Below, piece by piece: positions 36,392 to 43,410 of a stretch of DNA of 43,410 bases. The notes beneath the pieces are model-generated. The model was not told where the DNA came from. It made no database searches and was given only the letters and a program-made list of their open reading frames with translations. The stretch comes from a bacterium (GTDB lineage Bacteria; Bacteroidota; Rhodothermia; Rhodothermales; UBA10348), in NCBI GenBank assembly GCA_013204185.1, contig JABMOI010000252.1, forward strand, positions 1-43,410, read 5' to 3'. The stretch's first letter is position 1, and each line of letters begins with the position of its first letter. A program made the position numbers and the translations under genes.

Positions 36392-36619
36392 ATGGATCCT
36401 TCAGCTCTAGCATACCTCGGCGCAGGCCTTGGTGCAGGTCTCGTTGCTCTTGGAGCCGGTCTTGGTATCGGTAAACTAGCTGGCCCAGCCATGGAAGGCT
36501 CGGCACGTCAGCCAGAAGCAGCAGGCGACATCCGTACGTCGATGATTATTGCAGCGGCTCTTATCGAGGGTGTTGCACTCTTCGGTTTGGTTATCTGCAT
36601 TATCCTCGCAATTAAGTAA
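36392..36619 (+). CDS. atpE: F0F1 ATP synthase subunit c
   Basis: GAGLGAGLVALGAGLGIGKLAGPAMEGSARQPEAAGDIRTSMIIAAALIEGVALFGLVICIIL; 75 aa. Confidence 0.97.
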   Translation: MDPSALAYLGAGLGAGLVALGAGLGIGKLAGPAMEGSARQPEAAGDIRTSMIIAAALIEGVALFGLVICIILAIK

Positions 36620-36746
36620 GGAATTGGCGGCTTAGGCCGTTAAACATTTTTCGATTTGACCTCACTTGTGGGGACAAACCGTTTGGTGTGCTCCGATACC
36701 CAAATCGGATGTTGGAGCGCCTTGCACTTAACCTGTACGACCCACG

Positions 36747-37253
36747 ATGATCGTATTCGCAGCAAATCTACTTGCTCCCGATGCCGGACTCATATTCTGG
36801 ATCGCAATCACGTTTGGCGCGCTTCTTTTTCTTCTGAAAAAGTTTGCGTGGGGACCGATTACATCGGCCCTATCTACACGTGAGGAAACGATTCACGAAT
36901 CTTTGGCGCAGGCTGAAAAAGCGTTGGCAGAAGCCAAGCAGCTTCAGGCTGATAACACCAAAGATAGACGTGAGGCCGAAGCGCAGGCACAAGCTATTAT
37001 CCGGGAAGCCCGGGAAGAAGCTGAACGCCTACGCACGGAAGAAGTAGACAAAACACGAACCCAAATCCAGCATTTGCAGGAATCAGCCCAGGCAGAGATC
37101 GAGCGCGAAAAAGACAACGCGCTCACCAGTCTTCGCCAGGAAGTAGCGGATCTAGCGATTCGCGCTGCTGAGAAAATCTTACGCGAAAATTTGGACGCAG
37201 ACCGTCAGAAGAAAATTGTTGACAATTTTCTAGGCGATCTCTCGAAGAACTGA
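36747..37253 (+). CDS. atpF: F0F1 ATP synthase subunit b
   Basis: N-terminal TM (LIFWIAITFGALLFLLKKFAW) plus long charged helix; AtpF position in operon. Confidence 0.95.
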   Translation: MIVFAANLLAPDAGLIFWIAITFGALLFLLKKFAWGPITSALSTREETIHESLAQAEKALAEAKQLQADNTKDRREAEAQAQAIIREAREEAERLRTEEVDKTRTQIQHLQESAQAEIEREKDNALTSLRQEVADLAIRAAEKILRENLDADRQKKIVDNFLGDLSKN

Positions 37254-37305
37254 TTTGCCGGTAAACCCTGATTTAGTCAGCATACCCTGTTTTCATAAAT
37301 AGAAA

Positions 37306-37854
37306 ATGAGCGAAATCGCAATATCTCGTCGTTACGCCCAGGCGTTGAACGAACAAGCCCTGGCAACAGGTGCATTGGATCGCGTGGATGCGGACTTAGC
37401 CGTCATTCGTGACGGATTGTCTCAGTCGCGCGAGTTAGTCGGGATATTTAGCAGTCCTATTATTTCGCGCGAAAAGAAAGCGGATATTTTCCGTGCTCTA
37501 TTCAGCGAAAAAGTAGACCCGCTTACGCTCTCTTTTTTGGTGTTACTTGTTGAAAAACGCCGAGAAGGCTTGTTTCCTGACATGATGAAGGCCTATCGCG
37601 AATTGCGCGATCAGCAAATGGGAGTGGTGTCCGTTACGGCGCGCACAGCTCTTGTATTGGCTGAAGAGGACAAAACTGCGTTGGTGACATCGCTGGAAAA
37701 ACTCACGGGCAAAAAAATACATCTCGAAACACGGATCGACGCTTCCATTTTAGGTGGAATCGTGATTCGAGTTGGAGATACGGTTTATGACGCTAGTGTG
37801 GCCAACCAGTTGGCTTCATTGCGTGTACGATTAGAAACCGGTTCGATGGCCTAA
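37306..37854 (+). CDS. atpH: F0F1 ATP synthase subunit delta
   Basis: SEIAISRRYAQALNEQALATG..., LEKLTGKKIHLETRIDASILGGIVIRVGDTVYDASVANQLASLR. Confidence 0.96.
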   Translation: MSEIAISRRYAQALNEQALATGALDRVDADLAVIRDGLSQSRELVGIFSSPIISREKKADIFRALFSEKVDPLTLSFLVLLVEKRREGLFPDMMKAYRELRDQQMGVVSVTARTALVLAEEDKTALVTSLEKLTGKKIHLETRIDASILGGIVIRVGDTVYDASVANQLASLRVRLETGSMA

Positions 37855-37926
37855 CAGCTGTAGACTGGAACACATTGATTGAATGATGAGCCTCGGGCTC
37901 ATCCGAACAGAAACAAACGAATAACG

Positions 37927-39522
37927 ATGGCAACGGCAATCAGACCGGATGAAGTCACCGCTGTTTTAAAGCGCGAGCTTGGCGGCTTTGAAGCAAGTAC
38001 GGACATTTACGAAGTAGGCACGGTCCTTCAAGTAGGTGACGGTATTGCTCGTATTTACGGATTGGCTAATGTACAAGCCGGTGAGCTTCTCGATTTCCCT
38101 CGAAGCGGCGTTACCGGAATGGTACTTAACCTTGAAGAAGACAACGTAGGTGCGGTACTTTTTGGTGGAGCGGATAAGGTAAAAGAAGGCGACGAAGTGC
38201 GCCGTACAAGCCGTATCGCTTCGATCAACGTGTATGAAAGCATGTTGGGCCGCGTTATTGACCCACTGGGCCGCCCTATGGACGGTCTGGGAGAGTTCAC
38301 GGGCGAGAAATATGAAATGCCGCTCGAGCGCAAAGCGCCTTCGGTTATTTTCCGTGAGCCAGTTACTGAGCCGCTCCAGACGGGTATTAAGGCCATCGAC
38401 TCCATGATTCCTGTTGGCCGTGGCCAGCGCGAACTTGTGATCGGTGACCGTCAGACGGGTAAAACCGCTGTACTCATCGACACGATTATCAACCAGAAGT
38501 CGACACATCAAACAGACAAGCCTGTTTTTTGTATCTACGTTGCGATCGGTCAGAAAAACTCTACGGTTGCCCAGGTTAAGCGCTCTCTCGAAGAGAATGG
38601 CGCTATGGAGTACACCGTTATCGTGAACGCCGGAGCTGCTATGCCAGCACCGCTTCAGTACATCGCTCCGTTTGCGGGTGCATGTATTGGTGAGCTTTTC
38701 CGTGACACAGGCCGTCACGCATTGATTATCTATGATGATCTTTCAAAACAGGCCGTAGCCTACCGTCAGGTATCCCTATTGCTTCGTCGTCCTCCAGGAC
38801 GTGAAGCCTACCCAGGGGACGTGTTTTACTTGCATAGCCGCCTTCTTGAGCGCGCTGCTAAAATCACGTCTTCCAACGCGGTTGCTAAAACCATGAACGA
38901 CCTGCCTGAATGCCTCAAAGGCAAAGTCAAAGGCGGCGGATCGTTGACGGCTCTTCCTGTAATTGAAACACAGGCAGGAGACGTATCGGCTTACATCCCA
39001 ACCAACGTAATTTCGATTACAGACGGTCAGATTTACCTCGAATCGGCGTTGTTTAACGCAGGTGTTCGCCCAGCTATTAACGTGGGTATTTCTGTATCCC
39101 GTGTGGGTGGTAACGCTCAGATTAAGGGGATGAAAAAGGTTTCTGGTACGCTTCGTCTTGACCTAGCTCAGTACCGTGAGCTTGAAGCGTTTTCCAAGTT
39201 TGGTTCAGACCTTGATGCTGCAACTCAGCGCCAGCTCACCCGTGGGGAAAAACTGGTTGAAGTGTTGAAGCAGGGTCAGTTTGTGCCGCAGCCAGTTGAA
39301 GAGCAGATTGCGGTTATCTTTGTGGCCGGTAAAGGGTTAATTGACTCCCTGCCTACTTCCAAAGTGAAAACGTTTGAAAAAGAGTTCATCGAGCGGATGA
39401 AAATGCGTCATCCTGATGCGCTGAGCTCGATTGTTTCTTCCGGCGCCGTTTCAGACGAAGTAGCTGAAGCATTCACAAAAGAAGCAAAAGAACTGGTCGA
39501 TCTGTACGCATCGCAGGGATAA
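37927..39522 (+). CDS. atpA: F0F1 ATP synthase subunit alpha
   Basis: [20 protein letters not shown]-loop, [51 protein letters not shown] at 37927 preferred over 37879. Confidence 0.98.
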   Translation: MATAIRPDEVTAVLKRELGGFEASTDIYEVGTVLQVGDGIARIYGLANVQAGELLDFPRSGVTGMVLNLEEDNVGAVLFGGADKVKEGDEVRRTSRIASINVYESMLGRVIDPLGRPMDGLGEFTGEKYEMPLERKAPSVIFREPVTEPLQTGIKAIDSMIPVGRGQRELVIGDRQTGKTAVLIDTIINQKSTHQTDKPVFCIYVAIGQKNSTVAQVKRSLEENGAMEYTVIVNAGAAMPAPLQYIAPFAGACIGELFRDTGRHALIIYDDLSKQAVAYRQVSLLLRRPPGREAYPGDVFYLHSRLLERAAKITSSNAVAKTMNDLPECLKGKVKGGGSLTALPVIETQAGDVSAYIPTNVISITDGQIYLESALFNAGVRPAINVGISVSRVGGNAQIKGMKKVSGTLRLDLAQYRELEAFSKFGSDLDAATQRQLTRGEKLVEVLKQGQFVPQPVEEQIAVIFVAGKGLIDSLPTSKVKTFEKEFIERMKMRHPDALSSIVSSGAVSDEVAEAFTKEAKELVDLYASQG

Positions 39523-39580
39523 TACCCCCGGCTCCTTTTAACCACTAGTTTTCTTTCAATAGAGTTAGACGCCCGAGATT

Positions 39581-40504
39581 ATGGCAAGCCTTCGAGACTT
39601 ACGAAGCCGAATTAGCTCGGTTAACAATACGCAGCAGCTGACGAGTGCCATGAAAATGGTATCGGCAGCGAAGCTACGTCGTGCTCAGGAAAGAATATTT
39701 GCTACTCGTCCTTATTCCTTCAAGCTGTCAGAGATTATTACGCGGCTTAAAGGACAAGTTGATACTACGTTGCACCCGCTGTTCCGCGTTCGCGAAACGA
39801 AGGAAAACGTATTATTGGTCATTATCACGGCAGATCGTGGTTTGGCGGGCGCGTTTAACTCGAACGTGATTAAGCTTGCTGAACAAGCCATCAACCGGGA
39901 CTTCGCTGGCCACAGAGATAGCGGACGTCTTTTCTTGGTGTGCGTTGGGCGTAAAGGACACGAGCATTTCAAGCGTCGTGGATATCAGTTGGTTGGCGAT
40001 TATCGCGGCACGTTCGACAAATTGTCGTTCAACACGGCAGACGAAGTAGCGACAGTAGCAGAAGAAGGCTTTCTAGAAGGCAAATGGGACGAAGTGTTTG
40101 TGCTCTACAACGAGTTCAAAAACACGATCGCGCAGAACCGCATCATGGAGCCGTTCATTCCGATTCCTTCCGAGCGTTTCCTCACCCCGATCATGGAATC
40201 CGACTTGGTCACGAACCCAGATGAAACATCAGGCTTGTCGAACGACCCGATCTACGAACCCAGCGTAAGTCAGATTCTGGACATTTTGGTCCCACGGTTC
40301 TTGAACTATCAGATCTGGCGTGCCTTGCTTGAATCCAATGCCTCTGAGCAGGGAGCTCGTATGGTTGCCATGGATAACGCCACCACGAACGCCAAAGACC
40401 TCTTGAAGGATCTCAAGCTGAAGTACAACCGCGCTCGTCAGGATGCCATTACGACCGAGCTCATCGAGATCACGTCCGGCGCCGACGCCATGGAAGCGGG
40501 TTGA
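39581..40504 (+). CDS. atpG: F0F1 ATP synthase subunit gamma
   Basis: MASLRDLRSRISSVNNTQQLTSAMKMVSAAKLRRAQ..., TADRGLAGAFNSNV, ARMVAMDNATTNAKDLLKDLKLKYNRARQDAITTELIEITSGADAM. Confidence 0.98.
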   Translation: MASLRDLRSRISSVNNTQQLTSAMKMVSAAKLRRAQERIFATRPYSFKLSEIITRLKGQVDTTLHPLFRVRETKENVLLVIITADRGLAGAFNSNVIKLAEQAINRDFAGHRDSGRLFLVCVGRKGHEHFKRRGYQLVGDYRGTFDKLSFNTADEVATVAEEGFLEGKWDEVFVLYNEFKNTIAQNRIMEPFIPIPSERFLTPIMESDLVTNPDETSGLSNDPIYEPSVSQILDILVPRFLNYQIWRALLESNASEQGARMVAMDNATTNAKDLLKDLKLKYNRARQDAITTELIEITSGADAMEAG

Positions 40505-40534
40505 TCCTTCGAGTCACGGATTAGAATTAAAGTT

Positions 40535-40585
40535 AGGGGTGTTGCCAGCGATTTTAGATTGCACGAGCAGCGCCCCTTTCTTTTT
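40535..40585 (+). terminator. Rho-independent terminator of the atp operon
   Basis: AGGGGTGTTGC ... GCAGCGCCCCT 11-bp stem with two G-U pairs, 21-nt loop, followed by TTCTTTTT. Confidence 0.75.
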
Positions 40586-40590
40586 GATGC

Positions 40591-41304
40591 CTAGTCCATC
40601 AGACCTTCAGATCGAAGTTGTTCGACTATCTGAATGGCGTCTTCAATTCCCAAAGCTGCATTTTCCTTCAAGGTCGCAATAGATTTTGCGTGCTTCGCAC
40701 TCTGCTGTGCAAACTCTTCATCCGAACTCCCGGGCCAACGCCAATTTTCAAGTGCCATGCGGCTATACAAAAGGGCGGAAGGTTGTCTGCTTATCGAAGG
40801 GCCGGGATTTTTAGTAAGTAGGTAATAGAAATACTGGCCAACCGCAGTCTGATGGGTTTTCAGGAGGGAAAGAGCTTTTTCATTTAATGTCGCGTCATTT
40901 AAAGATCGTGAGATCCATCCCATTTGGATTGCTGCATAGGGGTCACCGTTTTCGGCCCGTTCCAAGATTTCAGGCAGATATATTTTTGCGCCCTGTGACA
41001 TTTGAATCTGGCTCGTGAGCCAATGGGCTGCCCATACTCCCTTTTTCCTATCTCGTTGCCAATCGGCAAACGAAGTCCAAGTGTGTGTCGTTTTGCCCAC
41101 TTTGTAGGAAAGGATGCCGTCTTCTTCGGCGGCAAATGCCTGCCTAATGATCTCCTTCTCTTGATGGATCACAATTTGTTTTACGATGGGGAGTTGCTCG
41201 AATTTTTGAACTCTTCTCTGATGTGAGAGCGGATAGTATTCGACGAAGGCATACTCGCCCAGTCCAAAAACAGCAAAAAAGAGGATGAAAAGTCCGTATC
41301 GCAT
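40591..41304 (-). CDS. Hypothetical exported or membrane-anchored protein, TPR/Sel1-like helical
   Basis: N-terminal hydrophobic segment MRYGLFILFFAVFGLGEYAFVEYY; helical ERAENGDPYAAIQMGWISRSLND-type sequence. Confidence 0.65.
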   Translation of the reverse strand: MRYGLFILFFAVFGLGEYAFVEYYPLSHQRRVQKFEQLPIVKQIVIHQEKEIIRQAFAAEEDGILSYKVGKTTHTWTSFADWQRDRKKGVWAAHWLTSQIQMSQGAKIYLPEILERAENGDPYAAIQMGWISRSLNDATLNEKALSLLKTHQTAVGQYFYYLLTKNPGPSISRQPSALLYSRMALENWRWPGSSDEEFAQQSAKHAKSIATLKENAALGIEDAIQIVEQLRSEGLMD

Positions 41305-41411
41305 GATGATCTAGATTTGATTCTATTTATTCGGTATCGGCCATTCCTAGACCCGTTTTAAAACCCTAATTTCCCGATTCGATATTTCGGCGACTCTAGA
41401 CTTTTCGAATC

Positions 41412-42332
41412 ATGACCAAATACGCCTTTCATAACGGTTCTATCGTCCCTATTGCGGATGCCCACGTTAGCATCACATGTACCACGTTTCATTATGGAAT
41501 TGGATGTTTTGCAGGAATCCGAGCGTTTTGGAGCGAAAAGGATGAGCAGCTATACATCTTCCGAGCGTACGACCACTACAAGCGCCTTCTAAACAGCGCC
41601 AAGTTCTTGATGAGTGATGTTGGGTACTCGAATGCCGAGCTCATCGAGATCACCGCGGAGCTTCTTAGAAAGGAAGAATGGCGTCAAAACGTGTACATCC
41701 GTCCTATTATCTACAAGGACGATGGCGTTTTCCGTGTTCAACTTCACGATTCCACGGATAAGTTGGCCATTTATAGCCAACCCGTTGGTGCTTACATCAA
41801 AGCGGATGGGGCGTTGAAGGTTGGTGTAAGCTCATGGCGCAGAGTGGACGACAACGCCATTCCTGCTCGGGGGAAGATTTCAGGGACTTATATCAATAGC
41901 GCCCTGGCCAAGACCGAAGCGGTAAAGAACGGGTATGACGAAGCGCTTGTCCTGACGGATGACGGCCACGTTTCTGAAGCCAGCGCCGCCAACTTTTTTA
42001 TGGTGCGGGATGGAGTGTTGATTACACCGCCCATTACGGACAATGTGCTAGAAGGCATTACCCGCAAGTCCATCATCGAATGGGGACGATCCGATTTTGG
42101 AATGGAAGTCGTAGAGCGCAGCATTGACCGATCTGAATTGTATCTCGCTGATGAAGCCTTCTTTTGCGGCACGGGAGTTGGGGTAGCAGCTATTGGTCAA
42201 GTGGATGGACGCTTAGTGGGCGACGGAAAGGTGGGTCCAACCTCTGAAAAAATGCTAGCCTTGTATCAGAAAGTGACGACGGGACAAGTTGAAAAGTATA
42301 AGCAGTGGCTGACGCCGGTTTATTCTAAGTAG
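41412..42332 (+). CDS. ilvE: Branched-chain amino acid aminotransferase
   Basis: Class IV aminotransferase: TTFHYGIGCFAGIRAFW, YIRPIIYK, ISGTYINSALAKTEAVKNGYDEALVLTDDGHVSEASAANFFMVRDG, DEAFFCGTGVGVAAI. Confidence 0.95.
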   Translation: MTKYAFHNGSIVPIADAHVSITCTTFHYGIGCFAGIRAFWSEKDEQLYIFRAYDHYKRLLNSAKFLMSDVGYSNAELIEITAELLRKEEWRQNVYIRPIIYKDDGVFRVQLHDSTDKLAIYSQPVGAYIKADGALKVGVSSWRRVDDNAIPARGKISGTYINSALAKTEAVKNGYDEALVLTDDGHVSEASAANFFMVRDGVLITPPITDNVLEGITRKSIIEWGRSDFGMEVVERSIDRSELYLADEAFFCGTGVGVAAIGQVDGRLVGDGKVGPTSEKMLALYQKVTTGQVEKYKQWLTPVYSK

Positions 42333-42360
42333 CAGTGGTTTCTGATTAGGTTTAAAAATG

Positions 42361-42395
42361 AGTACGCCCACCTGCCTATGGCAGGTGGGCGTACT
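42361..42395. terminator. Bidirectional-type terminator hairpin between convergent genes
   Basis: AGTACGCCCACCTGCC-tat-GGCAGGTGGGCGTACT perfect 16-bp stem; flanked by ...tttaaaaatg and tataa. Confidence 0.85.
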
Positions 42396-42470
42396 TATAA
42401 ATCGAAGGTCGTAAGGAAGATTTGGGTTATTCTGAACTATGAAATCAGCATCCATTTCCACTTTGAGTGA

Positions 42471-43007
42471 CTAGAATTCGTCACTTTCCTCATCACAAAC
42501 GTCGGTTCCTTCCTCACAATTGGAGTCATCGACGGATTCAGTTCCTACTTCTTCATAGTCTTTTTCAAGTGCGGCAAGGTCTTCACGAGCCTCGCTAAAT
42601 TCGCCCTCTTCCATTCCTTGATTCGGCTCGCAGGATTCGTTTAGGCTGTATTGGGCTCCAACAAGACCGTCAAGAGGGTGATTGCGCAAGTGGCCCTTGG
42701 CTTCTTTTACATGGACTGAAAGCACCACATATGATCCATTTTCAGATACTTGATGGCACAATGTAACCTTGTCCTTCTTTTTTGACTTGGCTGATTTAGC
42801 TAGCTTAATCGATTTGACAGACTTCGCAGATTTGGGCGACTTGTCGCCACCTTTAAAAGCTACGCCGTCTAAGTTTGAACTGCCGTCAAAGGAGCTTGCT
42901 GAAAAATCAACGTCGTTTGATCCCTGGTTTGAGACAAGCATATCGTCTGAACACGCTGAAAGCGTCAATAGACATACAGTAAGAACAGAAAACAGGATAG
43001 ATTTCAT
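42471..43007 (-). CDS. Lipoprotein with (K-S-x)n low-complexity segment and VTLCH...GHLRNHPLD motif
   Basis: Lipobox [65 protein letters not shown] resembles the recurrent VTLCHxP...SVSESAxxAHLxHGD motif in secreted proteins; acidic C-terminus. Confidence 0.75.
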   Translation of the reverse strand: MKSILFSVLTVCLLTLSACSDDMLVSNQGSNDVDFSASSFDGSSNLDGVAFKGGDKSPKSAKSVKSIKLAKSAKSKKKDKVTLCHQVSENGSYVVLSVHVKEAKGHLRNHPLDGLVGAQYSLNESCEPNQGMEEGEFSEAREDLAALEKDYEEVGTESVDDSNCEEGTDVCDEESDEF

Positions 43008-43333
43008 ATAGATCTCTGGGTATTAGAATTATTTGGCAACGCTATATACGGCTCAATCTTCTGAAATAGTGTTTTTTGGAAAATATATATGTGGTCCACG
43101 AGTTAATATTCCTCTGTTATCGATGATGAAAAAGCGTGGAGTCGTGAAAACAAGAATATTATTGACGATCTCTTCGTTGATCCGGAAATCTTTGGTGTGT
43201 AATTTTAGGGCTACGCTCTTTGCATGCATTGCTGCAAAAAAAGAGCCGCGCACGTGTTTACCTTTGCAGGTTGGCACATGAGATGAAGACGACAGGCCGT
43301 TAGATCGGTGAATTTGAGTCAGAATCGACCCCT

Positions 43334-43410
43334 GGAGGGGTGGGTGAGTGGCTGAAACCACAGGTTTGCTAAACCTGCGTACCTTTTATAGGGTACCGAG
43401 GGTTCGAATC
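43334..43410 (+). tRNA. tRNA-Ser (anticodon GCU), 3' end cut by window edge
   Basis: GGAGGGG acceptor strand, D-arm GGTGAGTGGCTGAAACC, anticodon arm CAGGT-TTGCTAA-ACCTG, long variable arm GTACC..GGTAC, T-arm start AGGGTTCGAATC. Confidence 0.93.

Noticed and set aside
36624-36650. Possible hairpin GGCGGC-TTAG-GCCGTT after atpE
   Set aside because: Short stem relying on G-U pairs; could tune subunit stoichiometry but too weak to report as a feature.
37966-38718. 250-aa minus-strand ORF
   Set aside because: Antisense to atpA; composition reflects codon bias of the coding strand.
43053-43361. 102-aa minus-strand ORF next to the tRNA
   Set aside because: Its start lies inside the tRNA-Ser gene on the opposite strand and no domain is recognisable; not supported as coding.
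1-43410. CRISPR arrays, transposases, integrases, toxin-antitoxin or phage-defence genes
   Set aside because: Looked for spaced direct repeats and characteristic protein motifs on both strands and found none.

Overview
The window looks like a chromosomal segment from a Bacteroidota/Rhodothermota-like bacterium. This taxon call is inferred from the split ATP synthase operon, the long-signal-peptide AtpB, the many lipoproteins and TAnnTTTG-like promoter elements. Most of the content is housekeeping: rqcH/NFACT, uppP, der, nuoI, holA, lysS, queG, rpsT, atpB-E-F-H-A-G, ilvE and a 3'-truncated tRNA-Ser(GCU). Accessory or more unusual content includes: (1) a nirK-cytochrome c fusion / nirV-like / Sco lipoprotein cluster; (2) a MauG/CCP-type di-haem peroxidase paired with a fibronectin-III lipoprotein; (3) a double beta-propeller (FG-GAP + LVIVD/choice-of-anchor-B) secreted protein; (4) a Memo-fold protein that appears to have lost its metal ligands, next to a DUF2520 dehydrogenase-like protein; (5) an ECF sigma gene whose stop codon lies in a 15-16 bp tandem triplication, followed by a strong terminator and a putative anti-sigma gene; (6) a lipoprotein with a (K-S-x)n linker; and (7) a trypsin-like serine protease lipoprotein, truncated by the window start, that is missing from the supplied ORF track. 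I see no CRISPR array, transposase, integrase, prophage or recognisable defence island. No single locus is convincingly a wholly new system. The best leads are the degenerate Memo-like protein and the nirK cluster with its Met/His-rich Sco protein.
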